Below, piece after piece: positions 53,349 through 61,045 of a stretch of DNA of 64,000 nucleotides. This DNA is from Polyangia bacterium (GTDB lineage Bacteria; Myxococcota_A; Polyangia; Nannocystales; Nannocystaceae): the NCBI GenBank assembly GCA_030429545.1, contig JAUIFF010000001.1, positions 1,399,599 to 1,463,598 of the forward strand. The letters are read 5' to 3'. The translations under genes and the position numbers were made by a program. The notes below the pieces were generated by a model. It did not search any database. It was not told where the DNA came from and saw only the letters and a program-made list of their open reading frames with translations. The number at the start of each line of letters is the position of its first letter. Within the stretch, counting starts at the first letter, position 1.

Positions 53349-53508
53349 GGCTCTGTCCCCCAGACACGAGCCGCAGCGAGTACGTCACATAAAAAAAATC
53401 GTTCATTTCTGCGCGCCGAGCTGATTTGCTCCAACTACGCAGAGACTCGGTGATGGAGGGCGCAAAATCAACCCCCTAGCGCCGGCGAACTCTCAGCTCG
53501 CGACCACG

Positions 53509-55842
53509 CTAAAACACAACACCGACGGTGAGGCGCGCATTCACGGGCGGTCCCGCGACGGTGTGAAGCACAGGGAGCTCACTGGCGGCCTGCCCCGGGA
53601 CGAAGTTGCTCGCGTAGTGATACTCGCCGTCGCGCAGCTTCCGATTGATGACATTTTCGACCTCGAGGTTGATCCGCAGCCAGCGATAGTAATAGCCAAG
53701 CGTGGCATCGACACGTAGCTGGGTGGCCCCAGTTGCCCCGTGGGGCAGCGGCCGCGGAGCAAACCCGATGGCCCGCAACCCGCTGCGAAAACCACTGCGA
53801 TGGGTAATCGTAACCCGCCCTCCCCCGGTCAGCCACGGGGCAAATGGCACGCGATTTCCCGACTGTGTAAACCTGGCATCGACCAGGGTGAAATCCGTAC
53901 TCAACTGCAACCACGAAAGCGGGCGCACGGAAATAATCACCTCTCCGCCGAGCCTGCGCGAGCCGTTGAGTTCGAGGCTGACCCCAGAAACATGGTCATA
54001 CACAGACTCCCGGGCGATCAGGGTGGCAAAGCTGGCGAGTCGGGCATCGAACCACCGGACCGGTCGCCAGCGGGTCCCGACTTCGAGGGCATCCGATACC
54101 GTAACCGCAGGCTCTCCACCGTCGTAGACATCTTCGGAGAGCCCGGCCTGCCCCGGGTCGAAGGTTGAGTATGCACGAGCCTCGGGCGGGCGAAACCCAC
54201 GGCCGTAGGCGGCAAAAATCCCGAGGCTCTTGACAACTTGTAGCTGCACCGTTGCCCGCGGTGAAACGGCAACGCTGGCCCCAGATCCGCGACTGCCCCG
54301 CGCGAGTTTGTCGGTGACCCCCACGTGAATCACATCGGCCCGCGCACCCACATCCACGCGAATCTGCCGGGCAGGTTGCCACTGCAAGCCCGCCTTTGTA
54401 TGGGCAATCAGCTGGTGGCCAACGAGCCGCCGGCGCTCGCCGGTGACCTGCAAATCCCGACCTACGTTGTGTTCGGTTTGGCCAAACTGGTCAACTCGCA
54501 GCCCGAGCCCAGTGTGCAGCGACAGGGTTTTGACGAGCTGCAACATGTAGGTCGCCGACAGGCCAAATGGCCAGGTTCGCTGGAGCTGCGCCCGGCGATC
54601 TCCATTTTCGGGGTCGATCACAAATCCGGTGAAGTTCTCACGCAGGCGCAGGTCGCGATAACTTGCATAGGCATGTAATGACAGGTTGTGGCGACCGCGA
54701 TCGAGCCGGTGAAACAGGGCCAGCAACGCCCGACCCGACTGCCCCTGTTGGGTCTCGTCGTAGGTGTCGTAAAACCCGACAACCCCCTGCTCGACGTCGT
54801 CGTTTCGCAGGGTGCCCGGCAGCTCAAAGGCTGCGTAGCTCCCCGCTGCCAGCAGCGAAAGCTCGCCAAACCGCGGGGCTTTGGCGAGGGTGAGGCGGCC
54901 GTTAAATGTCATGCGGTCGATCCCGCGATTTTGCCCAAAGCCATCGTCGTGGGTGGCCTCAAACGCAAGGAAGTCACGGTCCTCGGCGGCCTTGCGCGAG
55001 AACCCAGCAAACACCCGGTGACGGTTGGTTGTCCCGGCCGTGTAGGCCGCCCGCCACCCGCGTTCGCTCTGCACAATGCCAAGCCGATAGTCTGCCGAGC
55101 CGGCCATGGCAAAAGCCCCCTGCGTGAGCGTGAACGGCCCTTTTTGCACCTCCACACTCGAAACCGCCTCGGGGATAATCAGTCCCAAATCGAGGTAGCC
55201 TTGGGCATGGACATTCGACCACTCGTTGATCGGCAAGCCGTCGAGTGTGACCTCAAAGTCTGACCCGTGGATGGCATCAAACCCGCGCAGTAAAAACTGG
55301 TGGCCCTTACCCTCGCTACCGTGCTGCACCAGGGTCATGCCGGGGACTTGGCGGAGAATGTCCTCGGCGTTGCGCCGCGGTGCAGCTGTCATTTCCCGTG
55401 CAGAAATACGCTTAGACGAGGCCGTTTGCGGACTATCTCGTGACGATACAACAGTTACAGAGTACGGGTTTTGCTCGACCCGCGTGACCTGAATGGACAC
55501 GGGCACGCGACGCTGCTCGCGGGTAACTCGGCGCCGAACGGGCTCAAATGCCGGGTCGCTAATACTCAAGGTGAGCGGCCCGCGAGCAACACCCGTGAGC
55601 ACAAAAGAGCCCGTGCTATCGGTATGCGTGTGGCGCTTGCTCCCCTCAACCGAGACCGCGACACCGGCAACGCCTGCACCCGAAGTATCGACAACCTGCC
55701 CAACCACCGGTGGAGCAGCTTCAGGGTGAAACGCATAGCTCTCGGCCGGGAACATCAAGGTAACTGCACATGCAAGCATGTGCAGAGCAACCACCGCTGC
55801 ACGGGAGCTGTAGCGCGTGGCGCTACACCTGTCCCTCGACAT
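53509..55842 (-). CDS. TonB-dependent outer-membrane receptor, probably for nickel or a related metal
   Basis: The 777-aa product has a signal peptide (LHMLACAVTLMFPAESYA), a carboxypeptidase-regulatory-like N-terminal domain (PVVGQVVDTSGAGVAGVAVSVEGSKRHTHTDSTGSFVLTGV), a plug (NAEDILRQVPGMTLVQHG...SDFEVTLDGLPINEWS...VSSVEVQKGPF) and a C-terminal barrel ending GVVF. A TonB box-like stretch (NPYSVTVVSS) precedes the plug. It is the last gene of a nikR-led operon and overlaps the upstream lipoprotein gene by 20 bp. NikR control suggests nickel (or cobalt) chelate import. Two TGYANNTRCA sites lie inside. Confidence 0.88.
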   Translation of the reverse strand: MSRDRCSATRYSSRAAVVALHMLACAVTLMFPAESYAFHPEAAPPVVGQVVDTSGAGVAGVAVSVEGSKRHTHTDSTGSFVLTGVARGPLTLSISDPAFEPVRRRVTREQRRVPVSIQVTRVEQNPYSVTVVSSRDSPQTASSKRISAREMTAAPRRNAEDILRQVPGMTLVQHGSEGKGHQFLLRGFDAIHGSDFEVTLDGLPINEWSNVHAQGYLDLGLIIPEAVSSVEVQKGPFTLTQGAFAMAGSADYRLGIVQSERGWRAAYTAGTTNRHRVFAGFSRKAAEDRDFLAFEATHDDGFGQNRGIDRMTFNGRLTLAKAPRFGELSLLAAGSYAAFELPGTLRNDDVEQGVVGFYDTYDETQQGQSGRALLALFHRLDRGRHNLSLHAYASYRDLRLRENFTGFVIDPENGDRRAQLQRTWPFGLSATYMLQLVKTLSLHTGLGLRVDQFGQTEHNVGRDLQVTGERRRLVGHQLIAHTKAGLQWQPARQIRVDVGARADVIHVGVTDKLARGSRGSGASVAVSPRATVQLQVVKSLGIFAAYGRGFRPPEARAYSTFDPGQAGLSEDVYDGGEPAVTVSDALEVGTRWRPVRWFDARLASFATLIARESVYDHVSGVSLELNGSRRLGGEVIISVRPLSWLQLSTDFTLVDARFTQSGNRVPFAPWLTGGGRVTITHRSGFRSGLRAIGFAPRPLPHGATGATQLRVDATLGYYYRWLRINLEVENVINRKLRDGEYHYASNFVPGQAASELPVLHTVAGPPVNARLTVGVVF
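55764..55785. repeat. 22-bp perfect palindrome in the receptor signal-peptide coding part
   Basis: ctgcacatgc-aa-gcatgtgcag. The left arm contains a TGYANNTRCA site (55765-55774). It lies in codons for the signal peptide of the TonB-dependent receptor, about 60 bp inside the gene. Confidence 0.75.
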
Positions 55843-56536
55843 CGCAGTGACCTTCTCCGTCGACGTGACCGAGTGTTTGAGAGAGCGCGATCACCCAGTC
55901 GGCGAGGTTGTCGATATCGGCATTACCCGGGTCGTAGGCGCCAATGCCCTGGGCGGACAGCTCCTCCCACGTAATCGACCCATCAGCGTCGCTATCGGCA
56001 TCGGCGAAGGCCTGGAAAAACAGCTGAGGTTCTTCGGCCACAATACTGTCGTAAAACAGGTGGTCGGCGTGGACGGTGATCTGAAATGTTCCCGGCGCAC
56101 TGGCTTCGACCACGGTTGTGGTTTCGCAATTGAGATAGCGGGTTGGTGCAGCCAGGTCCCAGGCAAACGTCTTTTCGACACCGTCTTTGGTAGCTTTGCC
56201 GGCAACCTCAACACGCGAGATTGTGTACGAAGTATCTGTATACTCACCGGCTGCGACATCCTGTTGGGAGAGCTGTTGACCACTGCCGTTTGTCGGTGTC
56301 GAAATATCGACAGGATCGACACCGGAGATGGTCATGCCGGCAATTTCAACCCGATCGACCGTGACGACAAAGCTGTCAAACGAGACCGCCCAACCATCGT
56401 CCATTTCGTCGGCCGAAATTCCCTCTTCAACGAACTCTTCGCCGTAGATCGTGACAACAAGTGTCCCGTCGTCGCCACCACAGGCAGCCGGGAGAACACA
56501 CAAGGAAGACATGAGAAGTAAGCTTGATTTGGTCAT
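55823..56536 (-). CDS. Lipoprotein with a C-terminal EF-hand-like motif
   Basis: The 237-aa product has a lipobox LPAAC and a beta-rich mature domain (TLVVTIYGEEFVEEGISADEM, SFVVTVDRVEIAGMTI, YTISRVEVAGKAT). Near the end lies an EF-hand-like loop, DADSDADGSITWEELSAQ, that could bind Ca2+. It lies 6 bp downstream of the preceding lipoprotein gene and overlaps the TonB receptor gene by 20 bp. It may deliver or hold the metal ligand at the cell surface, as small lipoprotein partners of such receptors do (inference). Confidence 0.7.
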   Translation of the reverse strand: MTKSSLLLMSSLCVLPAACGGDDGTLVVTIYGEEFVEEGISADEMDDGWAVSFDSFVVTVDRVEIAGMTISGVDPVDISTPTNGSGQQLSQQDVAAGEYTDTSYTISRVEVAGKATKDGVEKTFAWDLAAPTRYLNCETTTVVEASAPGTFQITVHADHLFYDSIVAEEPQLFFQAFADADSDADGSITWEELSAQGIGAYDPGNADIDNLADWVIALSQTLGHVDGEGHCDVEGQV

Positions 56537-56542
56537 AGTGAC

Positions 56543-57331
56543 CTATTCTGTGTAGACAAAACGAAAGTGGTCGTGGGTTTGCAATTTTCGCCGAATCTCG
56601 TTGTAGGCATCCTCAACCGCGGCAACGTCGGTTTCGATCACAACGTTACCGTCGAGGTCGTCGTCGAGCGCCACAAAATCGATGTCGGCAAAAAGTGAGT
56701 CGAGTTCGATGGGGTCGAGTGCCTCCAAGCGAAACCCGATGGTTCCCGTTGAGCTGGCGGTTATCTCAGCTTCAAACGGCACCCCGATAAGCTCGCGCCC
56801 CTCGGGCGAGTCGATGACAACGGTAAAATTGACCGTGTCTTGCCCCTTTATAGCGGTGCCTTCAATCAGGGCAGTATGCCCGTATAACGGGTCTTGCGGC
56901 ATGACCCCGAGTTCCTCCGTCCCCGAACTCAGGACAAAGTTGGCGGCCGTGTAGCTGCCAGCGATCAGAGTACCTGTCCCCAAAGACCGATCGCCTTCAT
57001 TCGCCCAGTCGATCACAAACCCGCCAGGCAACTCGCCGGTGACTTCACCACCCTGCGAATGCCCCGGGTGGGCATGGGCTGTCGGTACGAGTATGTCTGA
57101 AGCGCGTTGCCACAGGGCGATCGTATGCACTTCGCCGGCAACCGTGAACACCAGGTCAGCGACCGCCACACGTGCTCCCGATAGCTCGACGCGATAGCCC
57201 AAATTTGTCTCAAATGCAGCAACACCGACGTCGTCGACAACTACTTCGAGGTCGACCTTGGGCGCCTCGCTTGCGACGCCACAACCGAGCCAAAAAAGTG
57301 AGGCACCCGCGAGTGCAATGCGCGACATCAT
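56543..57331 (-). CDS. Lipoprotein of the nikR operon with a His-rich loop
   Basis: The 262-aa product has a lipobox WLGC, then a beta-rich mature domain with a short His-containing stretch PTAHAHPGHSQGGE near the middle and another HDH near the C-terminus (LQTHDHFRF). Its ATG overlaps the nikR stop (ATGA). His-rich loops commonly bind Ni2+ or Zn2+, so it may capture nickel for the receptor encoded downstream (inference). Layout and strand pattern (FETNLGYRVELSGARVAVADLVFTV) resemble the next lipoprotein, which may be a distant paralogue. Confidence 0.65.
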   Translation of the reverse strand: MMSRIALAGASLFWLGCGVASEAPKVDLEVVVDDVGVAAFETNLGYRVELSGARVAVADLVFTVAGEVHTIALWQRASDILVPTAHAHPGHSQGGEVTGELPGGFVIDWANEGDRSLGTGTLIAGSYTAANFVLSSGTEELGVMPQDPLYGHTALIEGTAIKGQDTVNFTVVIDSPEGRELIGVPFEAEITASSTGTIGFRLEALDPIELDSLFADIDFVALDDDLDGNVVIETDVAAVEDAYNEIRRKLQTHDHFRFVYTE

Positions 57332-57753
57332 CGGCGATCCTCGTTGGTAGGCACCCGGCAAAACACCGCCTGACCGTGCAACACCCCTTTGAGGCCCATG
57401 AGATGGTTGGCGATCTGACGCAGGTTTTTGGGCTCCCCGCGCAGGACAATCACTTCGAGACAAGAGTGGTGATCGAGGTGAATGTGCAGAGAAGACATGA
57501 CTTCGCTGTGATGGGCGTGGCCAATGTCCTCCATCTGTCGGGTCAACCGGCGGCGCTCGTGGTCGTAGATGAGAGTGACGGTCGCCACCGCACCGTCCTC
57601 ACCGGAATCCCACGCCTCGTCCATCAAGCGCCCACGGATCAGGTCGCGCATGACCTCAGACCGGTTGCCGAGCCCGCTGCGCTCGATTAGTTGATCAAAT
57701 CGCGACATCAGGTCGCTATCGATGGACAAACTCGCGCGCACAACTTCAGACAT
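57328..57753 (-). CDS. nikR: Nickel-responsive transcriptional regulator NikR
   Basis: The 141-aa product is a full NikR: an N-terminal ribbon-helix-helix (RASLSIDSDLMSRFDQLIERSGLGNRSEVMRDLIRGRLMDEAW) and the ACT-like metal domain (VATVTLIYDHERRRLTRQMEDIGHAHHSEVMSSLHIHLDHHSCLEVIVLRG) with the His/Cys nickel ligands (HIHLDHHSCLE). The ATG at 57753 is preferred; the longer frame would cover its own operator. The operator lies 14 bp upstream, pointing to autoregulation of the operon. Confidence 0.9.
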   Translation of the reverse strand: MSEVVRASLSIDSDLMSRFDQLIERSGLGNRSEVMRDLIRGRLMDEAWDSGEDGAVATVTLIYDHERRRLTRQMEDIGHAHHSEVMSSLHIHLDHHSCLEVIVLRGEPKNLRQIANHLMGLKGVLHGQAVFCRVPTNEDRR

Positions 57754-57766
57754 GGTGACTTCCCGG

Positions 57767-57806
57767 GTGTTACGACCTGGTACGTTCGTAACACTCACGG
57801 TGTTAC
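57767..57806. promoter_or_regulatory. NikR operator: gtgttac-N14-gtaacac plus a third half-site
   Basis: gtgttac (57767-57773) and gtaacac (57788-57794) form a perfect inverted repeat with a 14-nt spacer, extended by one more base pair (g...c). A third half-site gtgttac follows at 57800-57806. The same half-site with 14-, 16- or 17-nt spacers is known for NikR of Geobacter. It lies just upstream of the nikR start. Confidence 0.85.
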
Positions 57807-58041
57807 GAGGCAACAACAACATCGGCCTGCTAGCCGGCTGCGCGGGTGAGCAAATCCCGACCACACGAGCCGACGCCGCCGTGGCCAACCCTGCATTAAA
57901 GACTGTGCGCGGAGTAGATGCAAATACAATATTTAAGATATCTCCGTGATCTCACCCCAGCTGTGGGAGCCAACCCGTGAGATCTCGCGGAGGTTGCAAG
58001 CGAGCCATCGCCCGTGAACGTTCGAGCAAATTTCGCCTCAA

Positions 58042-58062
58042 ACATGTCCGAATAAACATGTT
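58042..58062 (+). promoter_or_regulatory. Direct-repeat element ACATGTC-N7-ACATGTT upstream of the Asp/Ser/Thr-repeat lipoprotein
   Basis: acatgtc (58042-58048), 7 nt, acatgtt (58056-58062), ends 36 bp before the ATG. It matches the elements before the lipoprotein genes starting at 60968 and 31793. Confidence 0.5.
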
Positions 58063-58098
58063 CAAATAAACACTGAATCCTGCTATCCATCGACCACC

Positions 58099-59691
58099 AT
58101 GCGCCTGTCGACAGCTTCAACCTTGTTCATGTGCCTGAGCCTGAGCCCAGCCTGTGGTGATGGCTCGGTCTCGACAGCTTCGGACAGCGGCTCAGATGCG
58201 AGCTCAGGCACAACCGCGACAGAGAGCGAAAGTAGCGGGCAAGCGAGTGGGTCGACGGCGGCGATGTCGGCGACCGAGTCCGAGTCTGGGTCCGGCGGGC
58301 AAACAACGGCCGGGCCGACCACGGACCCGTCAACGACAGATGCAACGGCAGGGACCGACTCGACCGACCCGACCGACTCGACAGACTCGACCGACTCGAC
58401 AGACTCGACCGACTCGACCGACTCGACAGACTCAACAGACTCGACCGACTCAACAGACTCAACAGACTCGACCGACTCAACAGACGCGACCGACTCGACA
58501 GACTCGACAGACTCGACAGACTCGACCGACTCGACAGACTCGACAGACTCGACAGACCCGACAACTGGCGACTCGAGTGACAGCGATAGCAGTGACACCG
58601 AGGGGGTGGTGTGCGAGGATCCTGGGGACTGCCCCCTTCCCCCAACCTGTGTCGATGCCGTTTGCCTCGGTGGCACCTGTGGCACGCTGTGGAGCCAGGC
58701 AGGCACCCCGTGCGATGGAAATGGCCTGTGTGACGGCAATGGTGAGTGTGTCGAATGCCTCTCCGGCGAAGATTGCCCCGATGGTATGTGCGAAGATGGC
58801 CTGTGTGTCGATGCCAGTTGCGAGGATGGGATCCAAAACGGCAATGAGACCGATGTCGATTGCGGGGGGGACTGCCCGCAAAAATGCTCCGACGGCGAGG
58901 GCTGCAACGACAACGCCGACTGTCAGTCAAACTCGTGCCAGGACAACATCTGTGGGCCCGAGGGGCTTATGTGTCTCAACGAACCGCCCGATCCGCAAAC
59001 CGGTCAAGGGTGCCCACTGTTCTCCGAGTGTAGCGAGTTTAGCGATTGTGGTGAGTTTAAAGATTGCCAACAGTGGTACTGCGATAGTGGTGAGTGTGCC
59101 CTCAACACGCTCAGCAACTGCTGGGACACGGTGGGTGGAAATTGTGTGGCCGGCGTGGTGTTGACCCAGCATGTCAACCCACCCGTTGACAAGGACTTTC
59201 TCGCGCCGGATGGGGTCGATTTTCGCGAGGTCGGCTCGCTCACTATCACGGTCCAAAACAATACATCCGACGACCTCTACCTCGACAAAATCCCGCTGCA
59301 ACTCGACCTCGCAGGCGGTGGTTCAAAGTTCGATGTCGATGGCCTCAAGCTCTACCAGGATTTTGGCGGCAGCGACTTTGAAACCCCGGGAGACTTCTTT
59401 TTCTGCATCACCGGCGACCCGTTTCAGTTCCCCGCCAATGGGGTGCTCGGGCCCTGCGGCGGCAGCTCGTTTGCCCGGGTTGCAAAAAACGGAGGGACGC
59501 GACGGTTCGTCATCACGGTGGCGTTTGAAAAGGAAAAAACCTATATCGCCGGTCGTTCCTATCGCCTGCGACTCGATGCCAACGCGGTGCTCAACTTCCG
59601 CGTGGGCGGTACGCTCGGGCCCGACTATGAAGGGACCCAGTGCGGGGTGCCCAACAGCGACTTTATCGGCGCTTGGGTCCACGCAAAGTAG
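58099..59691 (+). CDS. Cys-rich lipoprotein with long (Ser-Thr-Asp)n linker
   Basis: The 530-aa product has a lipobox SPACG, a Ser/Thr/Glu/Gly spacer, then about 65 residues of nearly pure TDS repeats (coded at about 58353-58563). Cys-rich modules follow (CEDPGDCPLPPTCVDAVCLGGTCG; CEDGIQNGNETDVDCGGDCPQKC; CSEFSDCGEFKDCQQWYC), and a C-terminal beta domain (LTQHVNPPVDKDFLAPDG...FDVDGLKLYQDFGG...GRSYRLRLDANAVLNFRVGGT). Parts such as ETDVDCGGDC are shared with many myxobacterial surface proteins. The linker should act as a long extended stalk. Confidence 0.8.
   Translation: MRLSTASTLFMCLSLSPACGDGSVSTASDSGSDASSGTTATESESSGQASGSTAAMSATESESGSGGQTTAGPTTDPSTTDATAGTDSTDPTDSTDSTDSTDSTDSTDSTDSTDSTDSTDSTDSTDSTDATDSTDSTDSTDSTDSTDSTDSTDPTTGDSSDSDSSDTEGVVCEDPGDCPLPPTCVDAVCLGGTCGTLWSQAGTPCDGNGLCDGNGECVECLSGEDCPDGMCEDGLCVDASCEDGIQNGNETDVDCGGDCPQKCSDGEGCNDNADCQSNSCQDNICGPEGLMCLNEPPDPQTGQGCPLFSECSEFSDCGEFKDCQQWYCDSGECALNTLSNCWDTVGGNCVAGVVLTQHVNPPVDKDFLAPDGVDFREVGSLTITVQNNTSDDLYLDKIPLQLDLAGGGSKFDVDGLKLYQDFGGSDFETPGDFFFCITGDPFQFPANGVLGPCGGSSFARVAKNGGTRRFVITVAFEKEKTYIAGRSYRLRLDANAVLNFRVGGTLGPDYEGTQCGVPNSDFIGAWVHAK
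58353..58563 (+). repeat. 9-bp tandem repeat (gactcgacM) in a lipoprotein gene
   Basis: About 23 near-perfect copies of gactcgaca/gactcgacc encode Asp-Ser-Thr; a few units are altered to gacccgacc or gacgcgacc. It is a coding minisatellite that keeps the reading frame in any copy number change (9 bp). Confidence 0.92.
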
Positions 59692-59702
59692 ACCCCACGC
59701 GC

Positions 59703-60968
59703 TCACTCAACAATCGGTGGCGGCGGGACAAAGCCCTGCACGATGTAAATATGGTCCGGATTGTTTTCCCACTGCAAGAACATATAATCGCCGGTCTCGG
59801 GCTCAAAATACGACCCCCACGGGCGCACAAAACTCTCGAAAAACGGCTTGCGCGTGTCGGGAATCGGGTCGCCCTCGTCATCGACGGCGTAGGTCGAAAC
59901 ACCGCGCGGATCGGAAAGCCACTCCGTGACCATGATCCGCTGCTCGGGGAACAACGGGGAGCCCTCGGGAATGTAGGCAAAACCCCCGGGCCCGTAGGGA
60001 ATCTCAACAACCTTCGTCAACGGGCTGATATCGTAGTAGTCCCCGTTGTGGGTGATGTCGGCGTGGTGCCACTCCCCCGGTGCCATATGGTTGATCGGGA
60101 AGCTCATCACCCGCAGCATGCCCTCGTCGGGGTATCCGGGTGGCACAAAGTTAATCCCCCCAGCGCTTTGATTGGGGTCGATGTTGGTGTTGATGGTGTT
60201 GGCCAACATGTTGGCGCCGGTGAGATACTGCGAAAGGTCGCGGGTTGGGTAGTGCGAGATAAACACAGTGTCCATCGGGCCATTGGCCATGAGGTCGAGG
60301 TATGGGGCCTCTAGCACCAACTCAGCCTCCCCCACAAAGCCGACGATATGCCCACACTCTCCGCGCTCGAGTCCGATCCTGTGCAGTTGGGCATTGGGCA
60401 CCTCAGACGGACCAACGACATACATTGTGTTGGGGTCTAAGGGGTCAACCACCAGGCCTCCAAGCCGTGGTAGTACGGTGTCTCCGGGTGCCGGCACAGG
60501 TCCTAAGTCATATGGGACGTAGGTTCCGACATACTCAGGTGCCAGCACTGCCTCGGGCCCTGCCGGAACGGGCAACTCATCAAAGCAATCACCCCCAGTT
60601 TCGGTACCGGAGTCTGAGGACGAATCGGTGCTATCGGTCGGATCGGTGGTCGATGTGGTTGGGTCGTCGGTTGTCAGGCCGTCCGTTGTCGGGCCGTCCG
60701 TTGTCGGCTCCTCGGTTGTCGCATCGGTCTGTGTGCCGCTCGTATCGCCACTTGTTTGCGAATCGCCGCTACCGGAGTCCGTCTCCGTTTGTGCCGTCGC
60801 GTTCGAATCACTGCTGCCGGCGTCCGTCGACGGCGAGGTCGTTGTCGGTGAAATCGTGCCCGACGGAGACGTCTCGGTCCCGTCTGTCCCCGGGTCGCCG
60901 CAACTCACCGCCGTCGCAACCAACAACACGAGTGCAGCTCTGTGTTCCCTACCAGCACAAATGTCCAT
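59703..60968 (-). CDS. Propeller-like lipoprotein with Thr/Ser-rich stalk
   Basis: The 421-aa product has a lipobox TAVSCG, a Thr/Ser/Asp/Gly stalk of about 100 residues, and a mature domain with repeats like GGLVVDPLDPNTMYVVGPSEVPNAQLHRIGLE, MDTVFISHYPTRDLSQYLTGANM and RIMVTEWLSDPRGVSTYAVDDEG that look like beta-propeller blades. The end is WENNPDHIYIVQGFVPPPP. No catalytic motif is recognised. The ATG at 60968 begins the signal peptide. It is convergent with the upstream lipoprotein gene (stops 11 bp apart). Confidence 0.72.
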   Translation of the reverse strand: MDICAGREHRAALVLLVATAVSCGDPGTDGTETSPSGTISPTTTSPSTDAGSSDSNATAQTETDSGSGDSQTSGDTSGTQTDATTEEPTTDGPTTDGLTTDDPTTSTTDPTDSTDSSSDSGTETGGDCFDELPVPAGPEAVLAPEYVGTYVPYDLGPVPAPGDTVLPRLGGLVVDPLDPNTMYVVGPSEVPNAQLHRIGLERGECGHIVGFVGEAELVLEAPYLDLMANGPMDTVFISHYPTRDLSQYLTGANMLANTINTNIDPNQSAGGINFVPPGYPDEGMLRVMSFPINHMAPGEWHHADITHNGDYYDISPLTKVVEIPYGPGGFAYIPEGSPLFPEQRIMVTEWLSDPRGVSTYAVDDEGDPIPDTRKPFFESFVRPWGSYFEPETGDYMFLQWENNPDHIYIVQGFVPPPPIVE

Positions 60969-60994
60969 AGCCACAGTTATAAGCCAACCTGAAA

Positions 60995-61015
60995 AACATG
61001 TCGAACAGGACATGT
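60995..61015 (-). promoter_or_regulatory. Direct-repeat element ACATGTC-N7-ACATGTT upstream of the propeller lipoprotein
   Basis: Read on the minus strand: acatgtc, 7 nt, acatgtt, then ttataac about 13 nt further. The element ends 26 bp before the start codon. Confidence 0.5.
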
Positions 61016-61045
61016 CGCAGCCCACGTTCGCGGGGGCCTGCGATA

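Larger units (their letters stand above)
1687..57928. repeat. Iterated degenerate palindrome TGYANNTRCA, 44 copies across the window
   Basis: A hand scan found 44 matches (start positions are listed in the findings). About 12 are in spacers and 32 inside genes on both strands. In 23 of the 32 coding copies the frame is NNT-GYA-NNT-RCA, so all four codons end in A or T, against the GC-rich third positions of this genome. All kinds of central dinucleotide occur (CA/TG most often). Roughly 2 copies would be expected by chance at about 62% GC. Confidence 0.85.
57754..58098. other. Divergent intergenic region between nikR and a Cys-rich lipoprotein gene
   Basis: This spacer holds the NikR operator next to nikR. 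It also has one TGYANNTRCA site (tgcaaataca, 57919-57928) and the direct-repeat element before the plus-strand lipoprotein gene (58042-58062). No gene is seen. Confidence 0.6.

Noticed and set aside
58353..58563. CRISPR array
   Set aside because: Units are 9 bp, in frame with a gene and without unique spacers; no cas genes nearby.
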